Shown piece by piece: positions 47,623 through 56,764 of a stretch of DNA of 64,000 nucleotides (within the stretch, counting starts at the first letter, position 1; every line of letters starts with the position of its first letter). The stretch comes from Flavobacterium sp. KS-LB2 (GTDB lineage: Bacteria > Bacteroidota > Bacteroidia > Flavobacteriales > Flavobacteriaceae), in the NCBI RefSeq assembly GCF_036895565.1, contig NZ_CP145904.1:1488001-1552000 (forward strand). Direction: 5' to 3'. The position numbers and the translations under genes are program-made. The notes beneath the pieces are model-generated. The model searched no databases and was not told the DNA's origin. It worked only from the letters and a program-made list of their open reading frames with translations.

Positions 47623-47642
47623 CAACTAAAATGGTACTTTTG
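47614..47642 (+). promoter_or_regulatory. aroC promoter
   Basis: TTG at 47614-47616, 18-base spacer, TACTTTTG at 47635-47642 (TAnnTTTG match), 17 bases before the aroC ATG, so the leader would be short. Confidence 0.65.
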
Positions 47643-47658
47643 TTAAAAACTAATTATA

Positions 47659-48717
47659 ATGGCAGGAAATAGCTACGGAACACTATTTAGAATAACAACT
47701 TTTGGAGAATCACATGGTGAAGCATTAGGTGGAATAATAGATGGTTGCCCTCCTGGAATAACTATAGATTTTGATGCAATTCAATTTGAAATGTCAAGAA
47801 GAAAGCCAGGACAATCGGCTATAGTTACCCAACGTAAAGAGCCGGATGATGTACAATTTTTATCCGGAATATTTGAAGGTAAAACAACAGGAACTCCAAT
47901 AGGTTTTATTATTCCAAATACCAATCAAAAATCAGATGATTACTCGCACATAAAAGATAATTATAGACCCAGTCATGCCGATTATGTGTATGACAAAAAA
48001 TATGGTTTTCGTGATTACCGCGGTGGTGGAAGAAGTTCTGCCCGAGAAACTGCCAGTAGAGTAGTAGCTGGAGCGGTAGCAAAACAAATGCTATCAGAAA
48101 TAAAAATTAACGCTTACGTTTCTTCTGTAGGCCCTATTTTTTTAGAAAAACCTTACCAAGAATTAGATTTTACAAAAATAGAAAACAATCCTGTGCGTTG
48201 TCCTGATGAAGAATCAGCGGTAATTATGGAGGAATACATACGCGATATTCGCAAACAAGGGGACACGGTTGGAGGAACAGTAACGTGTGTAATTCAAAAT
48301 GTACCTGTAGGGCTTGGAGAACCAGTTTTTGATAAACTTCATGCTGAATTAGGTAAAGCGATGCTTTCTATTAATGCGGTAAAGGGATTTGAGTTCGGAA
48401 GTGGTTTTGATGGAGCGAGAATGAAAGGAAGTGAACACAATGATTTATATCATCCTGATGGTACTACTAAGACTAATCTTTCAGGTGGTATTCAAGGTGG
48501 AATTAGTAATGGAATGGACATTTATTTCCGTGTGGCTTTCAAGCCTGTAGCTACTATAATGCAAAAACAAGAATCATTAGATAACAAGGGCAATATTACT
48601 GAAATGACTGGAAAAGGACGCCATGATCCTTGTGTAGTGCCGCGTGCAGTACCTATAGTTGAAGCAATGGCAGCCATTGTACTTGCTGATTTTTATTTGA
48701 TAAACAAAACTTATTAA
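47659..48717 (+). CDS. aroC: Chorismate synthase
   Basis: A 352-residue FMN-dependent enzyme that makes chorismate from 5-enolpyruvylshikimate-3-phosphate, the last step of the shikimate pathway. Signatures: [19 protein letters not shown] at the N-terminus, [19 protein letters not shown] (about 47-65), [21 protein letters not shown] (about 120-140), and [13 protein letters not shown] near the C-terminus. No other shikimate genes are adjacent. Confidence 0.97.
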   Translation: MAGNSYGTLFRITTFGESHGEALGGIIDGCPPGITIDFDAIQFEMSRRKPGQSAIVTQRKEPDDVQFLSGIFEGKTTGTPIGFIIPNTNQKSDDYSHIKDNYRPSHADYVYDKKYGFRDYRGGGRSSARETASRVVAGAVAKQMLSEIKINAYVSSVGPIFLEKPYQELDFTKIENNPVRCPDEESAVIMEEYIRDIRKQGDTVGGTVTCVIQNVPVGLGEPVFDKLHAELGKAMLSINAVKGFEFGSGFDGARMKGSEHNDLYHPDGTTKTNLSGGIQGGISNGMDIYFRVAFKPVATIMQKQESLDNKGNITEMTGKGRHDPCVVPRAVPIVEAMAAIVLADFYLINKTY

Positions 48718-48830
48718 TACTAATTATTATCGCTTTTCTGGCTTTAAACCGTATCCTTTCTTTCTTGTCAGCAAGCAATAAACGATATAATGATAATCAA
48801 GATTAGCGTTAAGACCTAACAACCAATTTA

Positions 48831-50111
48831 ATGAATACCAAAACAACTAAAAAACCATCTTTTTTTTCAGGATTAACGGGACAAATATTAATTGCGATGG
48901 TTTTAGGTGCTATTTTAGGCATTGTAATTCATAATTCTATCTCCCCAGAAGCAGCTCAAGGCTTTAGCGCAAAAATTAAAATCTTGGCAACAATTTTCAT
49001 TCGATTGGTTCAAATGATTATTTCACCACTAGTTTTCACCACACTTGTTGTAGGAATTGCAAAACTTGGTGATATTAAGGCTGTTGGAAGAATTGGAGGT
49101 AAAGCAATGGGGTGGTTTTTTACAGCTTCATTTATTTCTTTGCTATTAGGAATGTTCTTTGTAAACATATTAGAACCGGGAGTTGGTCTTAATTTATCAA
49201 ATGTTGATTTGGCTTCTGTCTCTGAAGTGACTGCAAAAACTCAAAATATATCTTTTGAAAATTTTATAGAGCATATTGTTCCTAAAAGTATTTTTGAAGC
49301 AATGGCTACCAATGAAATTTTACAAATTGTAATTTTCTCTATATTCTTTGGTTTAGCAGCTGCATCATTGGGAGATTATGTTAAACCTGTTACAAATGCT
49401 TTAGATAAAACGTCACACATTGTTCTTAAAATGGTGAATTATGTGATGAAATTTGCACCAATAGGAGTTTTTGGAGCTATTGCAGGAGTATTTGCGGTAA
49501 GAGATTTTCAGGAATTAGCAATCACCTATTTCAAATTTTTTGGTTCATTCTTAGTTGGAATATCATCACTATGGCTGGTATTAATAGTAGTTGGTTATAT
49601 TTTTCTAAAAAGCAGAATGACTGTTTTACTTAAAAGAATTGTAAGCCCTTTGATTATAGCTTTTGGAACAACAAGTAGTGAAGCAGTTTTTCCAAAACTA
49701 ACGGAAGAATTGGAACGTTTTGGAGTAAAAGATAGAATTGTTTCTTTCATGCTGCCTTTAGGGTATTCATTTAATCTAGATGGAAGTATGATGTACATGA
49801 CTTTTGCCAGTATTTTTATTGCTCAAGCATACGGAATTGATTTAGATTTAGGAACACAAATGACCATGCTTTTAGTTTTGATGCTTACCAGCAAAGGAAT
49901 TGCAGGTGTTCCAAGAGCAAGTTTAGTTGTAGTTGCAGCTACTTGCGGTATGTTTGATATTCCAATTGAAGGAATCGCATTGATTTTACCAATAGATCAT
50001 TTTTGTGATATGTTTCGTAGTGCAACAAATGTATTAGGTAATGCTTTGGCTACTTCAGTAGTTGGACAATGGGAAGGTGAGGACGAAAATGAAACTCTAG
50101 CTTCTGAATAG
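48831..50111 (+). CDS. Dicarboxylate/amino acid:cation symporter (DAACS family)
   Basis: A 426-residue secondary transporter of the GltP/DctA fold. Visible are several membrane helices, the HP1 serine-rich loop GTTSSEAVFPK (about 282), the NLDGSMMYM motif in TM7 (about 312) and the DHFCDMFRSATNVLGNALA region in TM8 (about 384). Family members import glutamate, aspartate or C4-dicarboxylates with Na+ or H+; the substrate is not resolved. Terminator follows. Confidence 0.93.
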   Translation: MNTKTTKKPSFFSGLTGQILIAMVLGAILGIVIHNSISPEAAQGFSAKIKILATIFIRLVQMIISPLVFTTLVVGIAKLGDIKAVGRIGGKAMGWFFTASFISLLLGMFFVNILEPGVGLNLSNVDLASVSEVTAKTQNISFENFIEHIVPKSIFEAMATNEILQIVIFSIFFGLAAASLGDYVKPVTNALDKTSHIVLKMVNYVMKFAPIGVFGAIAGVFAVRDFQELAITYFKFFGSFLVGISSLWLVLIVVGYIFLKSRMTVLLKRIVSPLIIAFGTTSSEAVFPKLTEELERFGVKDRIVSFMLPLGYSFNLDGSMMYMTFASIFIAQAYGIDLDLGTQMTMLLVLMLTSKGIAGVPRASLVVVAATCGMFDIPIEGIALILPIDHFCDMFRSATNVLGNALATSVVGQWEGEDENETLASE

Positions 50112-50145
50112 TTTAGCATAAATTTTTGAAATACATAATATAATT

Positions 50146-50177
50146 AACCTGTTCAATTTGCTGAGCAGGTTTTTTTA
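50146..50177 (+). terminator. Symporter-gene terminator
   Basis: AACCTGTTCA pairs with TGAGCAGGTT (one T-G wobble), followed by T7. Confidence 0.8.
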
Positions 50178-50290
50178 TCTTCAATTTTTATTTAGCATTA
50201 TACATTTTAGAATCCATATAACTATTTTAAAATTCATTACATTTAATAGATTAAGACATGATTATTATTCTTTTTTTTATTAATAAAATG

Positions 50291-50298
50291 TATATTTG
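50291..50298 (+). promoter_or_regulatory. -7 promoter element for the hybrid sensor kinase
   Basis: TATATTTG, 17 bases before the ATG at 50316, implying a very short leader and excluding much upstream extension. No -33 TTG. Confidence 0.5.
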
Positions 50299-50315
50299 AT
50301 AAACTTTAATTGTTT

Positions 50316-52523
50316 ATGTATCATTTACGAATTGTTTTGTTGCTTTTATTTGGATTAAATTACTTTGGTAATGCTTCTATAGCACAGACAAAAACATATT
50401 CTAAGAAAGAAATCACTAAATTAACTGATGAGGCTTCCAGATACTTAAAGGAAGCTAATTTTGAGAAATCTTTAGATATTTCTAAATTGGCTCTTCGCTC
50501 CTCTATTAATGCGAATGATTTATATTCAGCAGCCATTTCATATATTACAATTGCGGCAAATTATGCTGAGATGGCAGAATTTGATAAAGCCATATTCTTC
50601 TACGATAAAAGTCTTTCCTATGCAGATAAGACCAATAATGACACCCTAAGAAAACGAATAAATAATAATTTAGGTAATATCTATTGTTTTGAGAAAAAGC
50701 AATATGAGAAAGGTATAAAATATTATGAAAAATCACTCAAATATAGTCAGAAATTAGCAGATACTAATCAGGTTTTCATAACTAGACTTAATATTGCATG
50801 GGCTTTTTTTGATATTGGTCTTTTTGAAAAAGGATTTCCAAGTTTGGAGTTTATCAACAAATACAATAAAAAATATGGTGACGCTACAAATGCTGTAGCT
50901 GTAAACATGCTAAATGGAATGTATTATGGGCATAAAGGAGATGATAACAAAGCAACATCTTCTTTTTTAAATGCGATAAAGTTTGGAAACGAAGGGAACG
51001 AAAAGTCTGATTTGTCTTTTTCATATCTTGAATTCTCAAAGTATTTATTAAAAAAAGGAGATTATAAAAAGGCGTATGAAAACCTTGCACGCTACAATAT
51101 TATTATAGATGAGTTATACAACGAGGAAAAAATTAAAAAAGCGAATCTAGTTGGAATAAATTTAGAATTAGAGGAATATAAAAGAGAAATAGATAGAATT
51201 GAAACGGAGAAACTAGCTCAGCTTCAAAGTTTAAATAAATCAAAAATCATTGTGTTACTATTTGGAGTGGTATTTTGCTTTTTATTATTGTTGTTGTATA
51301 CTTTGTTTAGGAATAATAACTTTAAGAAAAAAGCCAATGCAACACTTTCTCAAACAAATATGGAATTACTAGTTGCTAAGGAAAAAGCAGAGGAAGCCAA
51401 TATATTGAAATCACAATTTGTCTCCACAATTAGTCATGAATTAAGAACTCCTTTATATGGTGTTGTAGGAATTACAAATATGTTGCTTGATGAACATAAA
51501 GAATTAGCAGATAGTCCGCATTTAAGTTCGCTTAAGTTTTCAGCCCGATATTTATTATCATTAGTGAATGATATTCTTCAAATTAATAAAATTGAAGACA
51601 ATAGAATTATTCTTGAAAGTTTAACTTTTAATGTTTCGGATGAAATTAACATGGTTAAAAGTTCGTTGTCTTTTTTAGCTAAAACAAATGATAATGAGGT
51701 TGTAGTAAATATAGACCCTAATATTCCTGAATATTTGATAGGTGATAAATTAAGGCTTTCTCAAATTATTATGAATTTAGTGAGTAATGCATTGAAGTTT
51801 ACAAAAAGCGGTGAGGTACGGATAGATGTAAACTTATCAAAAGTAGAGGGGGAATCTCATTTTTTAGAATTTAAAATTCAAGATAATGGAATAGGAATTC
51901 ATCTCGCTGATCAAGAAAAGATTTTTGATAAATTTGTTCAAGTTGGCAGAAAAGAAACTGATTACCAAGGAACTGGTTTGGGGCTTTCTATTGTAAAGCA
52001 ATTATTAGGGTTATTTGATAGCGATGTTTCTTTAGAAAGTGCCATAGGAAAAGGAACTGTGTTCAAATTTGTTATTGCATTTGACTTTAATCCTGAGCGC
52101 ACAACTGAAATAATCAATAACATTCAAGTTGATATGAGTTCAACCCAAATTGTAAAAGTTTTGGTTGTTGAGGACAATCGTATAAATCAAGTTATTACCA
52201 GAAAAACAATTGAAAAAAATAATTATAAATGTTGTGTTGTTGATGATGGTTATGCCGCATTAGAAATCTTAGAAAAAGAGAACTTTGATGTGATTTTAAT
52301 GGATATTAATATGCCTTTAATCAATGGTTTTGAAACCACAAGAAAGATTCGTCTTAAAGGGATTGGTATTCCAATTGTAGCACTAACAGCATTTGATAAA
52401 GCAGAAATAACCGAAGAGGCTCTTTCAGCCGGAATCAATGATATTATCATAAAACCATTTGATTCGATCAAGTTATTTAAAATCATCAGTATTTTAATAT
52501 CAAAATCTAAAAGCATAGCTTAA
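50316..52523 (+). CDS. TPR-containing hybrid sensor histidine kinase/response regulator
   Basis: A 735-residue two-component protein. A signal peptide (cut near NASIAQ) precedes a periplasmic TPR array (about 30-280; AISYITIAANYAEMAEFDKAIFFY is a typical unit), a transmembrane helix (about 310-330), a HisKA domain with the phospho-accepting His in STISHELRTPLYG (near 373), HATPase with NLVSNALKFT, DNGIGIH and GTGLGLSI (near 551), and a C-terminal REC domain with Asp in VILMDINMP (near 662). No DNA-binding output is on the chain. The signal is unknown. ATG 50316 is used rather than TTG 50310. Confidence 0.95.
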   Translation: MYHLRIVLLLLFGLNYFGNASIAQTKTYSKKEITKLTDEASRYLKEANFEKSLDISKLALRSSINANDLYSAAISYITIAANYAEMAEFDKAIFFYDKSLSYADKTNNDTLRKRINNNLGNIYCFEKKQYEKGIKYYEKSLKYSQKLADTNQVFITRLNIAWAFFDIGLFEKGFPSLEFINKYNKKYGDATNAVAVNMLNGMYYGHKGDDNKATSSFLNAIKFGNEGNEKSDLSFSYLEFSKYLLKKGDYKKAYENLARYNIIIDELYNEEKIKKANLVGINLELEEYKREIDRIETEKLAQLQSLNKSKIIVLLFGVVFCFLLLLLYTLFRNNNFKKKANATLSQTNMELLVAKEKAEEANILKSQFVSTISHELRTPLYGVVGITNMLLDEHKELADSPHLSSLKFSARYLLSLVNDILQINKIEDNRIILESLTFNVSDEINMVKSSLSFLAKTNDNEVVVNIDPNIPEYLIGDKLRLSQIIMNLVSNALKFTKSGEVRIDVNLSKVEGESHFLEFKIQDNGIGIHLADQEKIFDKFVQVGRKETDYQGTGLGLSIVKQLLGLFDSDVSLESAIGKGTVFKFVIAFDFNPERTTEIINNIQVDMSSTQIVKVLVVEDNRINQVITRKTIEKNNYKCCVVDDGYAALEILEKENFDVILMDINMPLINGFETTRKIRLKGIGIPIVALTAFDKAEITEEALSAGINDIIIKPFDSIKLFKIISILISKSKSIA

Positions 52524-52578
52524 TCTATTTTTGAGACACGATATTATAAAGTGTGTTTATTGTTATAGATTTTCTAAC

Positions 52579-52636
52579 AAAAAAAATCGCTAAATCTCCA
52601 AAACCAATTACTGTTTCTAGAAATTTAACGATTTTG
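52579..52636 (-). terminator. hsp20 terminator
   Basis: On the minus strand AAAATCGTTAAATTTCT pairs with AGATTTAGCGATTTTT around a long loop, followed by a T-run. Confidence 0.6.
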
Positions 52637-52644
52637 ATATTTGA

Positions 52645-53097
52645 TTACTTGATGGCTATAGTTTTATGTGTTTTTTTCTGTCCATTTTCTTTCTTAGCAA
52701 TGTCAACATGTAAAATTCCATCTTTATAGCTTGCTTCTATTTTACTGTCATCAATGTATTCTGGTAAACTAAAAGTTCTACAAAAAGATTGATAATTAAA
52801 TTCTTTTCTAACGTAATTGTCTTTTTTTCTTGTTTCTTCTTTCTCTTCCTTTTTTTCGGATGAAATCATAAGCATGTTGTTGTCAATTTCAACTTTGAAA
52901 TCTTCTTTCTTCATTCCTGGAGCTGCTAATTCCACTTGTAATTTATTATCAGTTTCTTTTAAGTTAACCGAAGGCAAATTACTACCTATTGTGGAAAAAT
53001 TTTTATCAGACCAATCAAATACATCTTTTGAAAAAAAATCATCAAAAAGAGTATTTACAGTTGGAAATGAGCCGTTACTTTTTACTAGAGTTCTCAT
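52645..53097 (-). CDS. Hsp20/alpha-crystallin small heat shock protein
   Basis: A 150-residue small heat shock protein, an ATP-independent holdase. The alpha-crystallin domain covers about residues 40-135, including VNLKETDNKLQVELAAPGMKKEDFKVEIDNNMLMI, EFNYQSFCRTFSLPEYID and IEASYKDGILHVDIAKKE; a short Lys/Thr-rich C-terminus contains the IAIK end, an IxI-type anchoring motif. A -7 match sits 61 bases upstream. No CIRCE-like inverted repeat was noticed. Confidence 0.93.
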   Translation of the reverse strand: MRTLVKSNGSFPTVNTLFDDFFSKDVFDWSDKNFSTIGSNLPSVNLKETDNKLQVELAAPGMKKEDFKVEIDNNMLMISSEKKEEKEETRKKDNYVRKEFNYQSFCRTFSLPEYIDDSKIEASYKDGILHVDIAKKENGQKKTHKTIAIK

Positions 53098-53157
53098 GAT
53101 TTTATATGTTTAAATTATTTATATTAATGCCATCAATTGAATAAAATAAATGATTAT

Positions 53158-53165
53158 CAAATTTA
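53158..53165 (-). promoter_or_regulatory. -7 promoter element for hsp20
   Basis: Minus-strand TAAATTTG, full TAnnTTTG match; no -33 TTG. Confidence 0.45.
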
Positions 53166-53231
53166 ATGTATTATTTTATTTAAATGTAAATAATTAACTT
53201 GTAATTAACTGATTTTGAGTATATTGGAAAT

Positions 53232-53268
53232 AAAAAAAATCCCTTTTGTTTTTTACAAAAGGGATTTC
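53232..53268 (-). terminator. DEAD-box helicase gene terminator
   Basis: Stem AAATCCCTTTTGT/ACAAAAGGGATTT (53237-53249 with 53255-53267) with a minus-strand T-run. Confidence 0.85.
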
Positions 53269-53299
53269 TTACAGATAAAAATAAAAGATTAATATTCAA

Positions 53300-54553
53300 T
53301 TAATACCAACGTTTTTTATTTTGTTTAGATACTTCAGATTTTCTAGATTTATGAGCTCCACCACTGCGGTTTGAATTTTTTTGCTGAGAACCAGACGGCA
53401 GTTCTGGACTTCCTGAATGCCAATGATAGGGATGATCATTAACGGTTTTTACATCTACTTTTATGAGTTTTTGGATGTCTTTCCAATAGGTATGTTCGTC
53501 TTTACTGCAAAAAGAAATTGCAACACCACCGTTTCCAGCACGACCAGTTCTACCAATGCGGTGAACATACGTTTCAGGAATATTAGGTAAATCAAAATTA
53601 ATCACAAAAGGCAATTGGTCAATATCAATTCCTCGAGCAGCAATATCAGTTGCTACGAGAACACCAACTTCTTTGTTTTTAAAGGCATCCAAAACGCGTT
53701 GTCTTGCATTTTGAGATTTGTCACCATGAATGGCTTCTGCGGCAATATTGTTTTTGCGTAACGCTTTTACAACATTATCAGCACCATGTTTGGTTCTTGA
53801 AAAAACCAAAACATCGGATAGATTTTCATTCTTAATTAAGTGATATAATAAATTTCTTTTTTCTCCTTTTTCAACAAAATAAACACGTTGTTCTACATTT
53901 TCAGCTGTTGAAGATACAGGAGAAACGGTTACTGTTGCAGGATCAGTCAGAAACATTTCGGCTAATTCCCGAATAGCAATTGGCATCGTAGCTGAGAAAA
54001 ATAATGTCTGTCTATTTTTTGGCGTAAGCTTTACAATTTTCTTTACATCATTTACAAATCCCATATCAAGCATTTGATCTGCTTCATCAAGCACTAAAGT
54101 ATGTAAATGATCTAAATCGATAAAACCTTGTTTGTGTAAATCCAACAATCTTCCTGGTGTTGCTATCAAAATGTCGACACCATTTTTTAAAGTATCTACT
54201 TGTGGATTTTGTGAAACTCCTCCAAAAATGGTAAGTTGTGTCAGGTTAGTATATTTTGCATAGGTATCAAAACTTTGCCCAATTTGTACGGCTAATTCAC
54301 GAGTAGGAGTAACTACTAAAGCTCGAATTTGTTTTGCTTTTTTAGAAGAACCTACAATTCTGTGCAATTGATGTATGATTGGAATAGCAAATGCAGCTGT
54401 TTTTCCAGTTCCAGTTTGTGCACAACCTATTAAATCTCTTCCCGATAACACAATTGGTATTGACTGTTCTTGGATAGGAGTTGGGTTAAGGTAGCCTTGT
54501 TCAAATACGGCTTTTTGTATACTTTTTGACAGCGATAAATCTTCAAATAACAT
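53300..54553 (-). CDS. DEAD-box ATP-dependent RNA helicase (RhlE-like)
   Basis: A 417-residue RNA helicase. Q-motif GYLNPTPIQEQSIP, motif I AQTGTGKT (about 44), Ia PTRELA, II DEAD (about 152), III SAT, IV/V VATDIAARGIDI and VI HRIGRTGR (about 337) are all present. The C-terminal tail is Ser/Lys/Arg-rich (about 385-417), fitting RhlE/CsdA-type proteins that remodel ribosomal RNA or aid RNA decay in the cold. Single gene on the minus strand. Confidence 0.95.
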   Translation of the reverse strand: MLFEDLSLSKSIQKAVFEQGYLNPTPIQEQSIPIVLSGRDLIGCAQTGTGKTAAFAIPIIHQLHRIVGSSKKAKQIRALVVTPTRELAVQIGQSFDTYAKYTNLTQLTIFGGVSQNPQVDTLKNGVDILIATPGRLLDLHKQGFIDLDHLHTLVLDEADQMLDMGFVNDVKKIVKLTPKNRQTLFFSATMPIAIRELAEMFLTDPATVTVSPVSSTAENVEQRVYFVEKGEKRNLLYHLIKNENLSDVLVFSRTKHGADNVVKALRKNNIAAEAIHGDKSQNARQRVLDAFKNKEVGVLVATDIAARGIDIDQLPFVINFDLPNIPETYVHRIGRTGRAGNGGVAISFCSKDEHTYWKDIQKLIKVDVKTVNDHPYHWHSGSPELPSGSQQKNSNRSGGAHKSRKSEVSKQNKKRWY

Positions 54554-54598
54554 ATTTTTGGTATTAAATATCCTGTATTAAGTACATAGATAGTGCCA

Positions 54599-54606
54599 CA
54601 AAGATA
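54599..54606 (-). promoter_or_regulatory. -7 promoter element for the helicase gene
   Basis: Minus-strand TATCTTTG matches TAnnTTTG, 46 bases before the ATG. No -33 TTG. Confidence 0.4.
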
Positions 54607-54692
54607 GTATTATTATTTTTGATGATAGTTTATAAGGTATTATGACAGAGAATTTCTGGAATTTAAACCCAGAAATTCATCAGTAAAATGGA

Positions 54693-55724
54693 TTAGATAG
54701 TATTAGATTTAATGAAATCAGTTACTAAATATCCTATAAGTTTACCTATCAAATGATTGTTTTTGTCTTCACCTAAATCAGGTGCGCCTTCGCAAATGTG
54801 TAAATAGGTTGCATTTTTATTTTTTGCAAAATAAGAAATAAATTGACGAAGTTGCTCGACTGAGAAACCACTTAAAGTCATTGCACTGCAAGCAATATTA
54901 GGAATCGAATCTAAATCAATTTCAATTCCAAAAGAATCATCATTTATAAACTCTAAGGCTAGAGCCATTTCTTGATTAAAATCTTTTTCTTTTCTAATGC
55001 TAACGCTATCATAGGTGTTATAACGTACACGGTCTTCTATTTTTTTTATGATATCCAATACACTTTTGGAAGTATAATTTTCGTGTAAACCAAAAATAAA
55101 ATATTTCTTTAAAAAACCTTCTTCATAAGCGTATGAAAAACCATTACCGCTGTGGCGTCCTTCTAAAATTCTAAAATCAGAATGTGCATCAAAGTTTATT
55201 GCATTGATAGGTTTTCCTTTTGCAAGGGCTGAACCTTTTATGTTGCCGTAGGAATTATTATGTCCACCACCTATAATTATTGGGATTTTGCCTAGTTTTA
55301 TAATATTGAAAATAATATGGGAAACATCCTTATCAATTTTTTCTACTAATTGACTTAATTTAAAGCGATCATCAATATCATTAAAATCTAAATGTTCTAC
55401 TTCTTTCATTTCGACACTCACATTCAACTGCCCCAAAACAAAAAGTTGACTTCCTTTACAAAATCGATTGTGCTGAATATTAGCAATGCTTTTAATTGCG
55501 CTATCCCAAGCTGATGCCGCGCCAGGTCTGCCAAAATTAGCTCTTATGCCAATATCTTCTGGAATGCCAAATAGTACATATTTTGCTTCACAAGTTTTAA
55601 GAAACTCAACAGGATCGGTCTCTTTTGGAACAGTTAGCATTTTCTCTCCAAATTTTATTTCACCACTTCTATGGTTTGTAATTTTCGCAAGGTCTTTGAT
55701 AGTAAATGGGATGATTTTTTCCAT
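54693..55724 (-). CDS. Arginase-family hydrolase, probable formimidoylglutamase
   Basis: A 343-residue ureohydrolase fold. Manganese ligands: GGGHNNSYG (His, about 153), NFDAHSDFR (Asp, His, Asp, about 172-178) and EIDLDSIPN (Asp, Asp, about 268), the arrangement of formimidoylglutamase HutG. It likely hydrolyses N-formimidoyl-glutamate to glutamate and formamide in histidine breakdown, supported by hutI 1 kb away on the same strand, although agmatinase or arginase specificity cannot be ruled out. ATG 55724 is used; a TTG at 55748 is in the promoter region. Confidence 0.87.
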   Translation of the reverse strand: MEKIIPFTIKDLAKITNHRSGEIKFGEKMLTVPKETDPVEFLKTCEAKYVLFGIPEDIGIRANFGRPGAASAWDSAIKSIANIQHNRFCKGSQLFVLGQLNVSVEMKEVEHLDFNDIDDRFKLSQLVEKIDKDVSHIIFNIIKLGKIPIIIGGGHNNSYGNIKGSALAKGKPINAINFDAHSDFRILEGRHSGNGFSYAYEEGFLKKYFIFGLHENYTSKSVLDIIKKIEDRVRYNTYDSVSIRKEKDFNQEMALALEFINDDSFGIEIDLDSIPNIACSAMTLSGFSVEQLRQFISYFAKNKNATYLHICEGAPDLGEDKNNHLIGKLIGYLVTDFIKSNTI

Positions 55725-55745
55725 TAAAAAAAATATTTTTTTTTC

Positions 55746-55753
55746 CAAAAATA
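55746..55753 (-). promoter_or_regulatory. -7 promoter element for hutG-like gene
   Basis: Minus-strand TATTTTTG, 22 bases before the ATG and overlapping the TTG at 55748. Divergent from the promoter at 55797. Confidence 0.4.
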
Positions 55754-55796
55754 ATATAATTACGTTAACATACGTTATTAGGTGGTTATATATTGT

Positions 55797-55804
55797 TAAA
55801 TTTG
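55797..55804 (+). promoter_or_regulatory. -7 promoter element for coiled-coil protein gene
   Basis: TAAATTTG, 26 bases before the ATG, followed by AAATT pentamer repeats in the leader. Confidence 0.5.
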
Positions 55805-55830
55805 TAAAATAAATTAAATTAAATTAAAAG

Positions 55831-56715
55831 ATGGAAAATCAAAAAAGTAGTTCAAGTCTTAAAGCGGTTGTAGCAATATTAGCTATTTTATTAGTGGGAA
55901 GTTTAGTTTATATTTTTAAAATGACTTCTGACACTGAAATCGTAAAAACAGAATTGAAAAGCACATTGACTGAGAAAGAGTCAGTTATGAAAGATTTGCA
56001 AGAATTAAAATCAACATATGATGCTGCAATAGCAGAAAACACATCTATGTCTGAAGAGTTGATTCAAGAAAGAGATAAAGTGGTCAACTTAATGTCTGAT
56101 TTAAGTAAATCAAAAGGTGATGTAGCTTCATTATCAAAATACAGAACTCAGTTTATTGCTTTGCAAGGAAATATGAAAGTTTTAATGGCTGAAAATGACA
56201 ACTTAAAAAAGGCAAATACAACACTTACTTCACAACGAGATAGTACGGTTGTGGTATTAGGAGAAACTAAAAAGAATGTTGAAGCGTTAACAGGCCAAAA
56301 CGAAGAATTGGCAAAGGCGGTTGAAATGGGGTCCAAATTGACGGTTTTAAATACAAGAGGTTCTGCTTTTAAATTAAGAAGTTCTGGTAAACAAATCGAG
56401 ACTGATAAAGCAAGCCGTGCTGACGTTCTTAGAGTGAACTTTACAATTGCAGAAAATCAAATTGCTAAATCTGGAGATAAAACCTATTATGTTCAGGTAA
56501 TTGACAGTAAAAACAATGTTTTAGGTGATAAAAAAACAGAAGGTTTTGGAGATAATACGTTAACATATAGTTTTTTAACTAATGTGAAATATGAAAACAA
56601 AACAATCAATGTTACTGAAGACTTAAAAGGTAAGGATTTTGCAAAAGGAACCTATTACATTAATATTTTCGATAGAGATATATTAGTTTCTAAAACAAGT
56701 TTTATTTTGAGATAA
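55831..56715 (+). CDS. Membrane-anchored coiled-coil protein of unknown function
   Basis: A 294-residue protein with one N-terminal helix (about 12-30, VVAILAILLVGSLVYIF), a long coiled coil (about 35-165, heptad-rich and polar) and a C-terminal beta-sandwich-like domain (from about 175: GSAFKLRSSGKQIETDKASRADVLRVNFTI, TYYVQVIDSKNNVLG, KGTYYINIFDRDILV). Such layout is shared by several Bacteroidota envelope proteins. I do not recognise a function. It sits alone between the two hut-type genes, divergent from hutG. Confidence 0.85.
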   Translation: MENQKSSSSLKAVVAILAILLVGSLVYIFKMTSDTEIVKTELKSTLTEKESVMKDLQELKSTYDAAIAENTSMSEELIQERDKVVNLMSDLSKSKGDVASLSKYRTQFIALQGNMKVLMAENDNLKKANTTLTSQRDSTVVVLGETKKNVEALTGQNEELAKAVEMGSKLTVLNTRGSAFKLRSSGKQIETDKASRADVLRVNFTIAENQIAKSGDKTYYVQVIDSKNNVLGDKKTEGFGDNTLTYSFLTNVKYENKTINVTEDLKGKDFAKGTYYINIFDRDILVSKTSFILR

Positions 56716-56731
56716 GAAAAACTGTAGACAT

Positions 56732-56764
56732 AAAAAAAGAGGAACATAACGTTCCTCTTTTTTT
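56732..56764. terminator. Bidirectional intrinsic terminator
   Basis: Stem AAAGAGGAAC/GTTCCTCTTT across ATAAC, with A- and T-runs; it touches the hutI stop codon. Confidence 0.9.
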
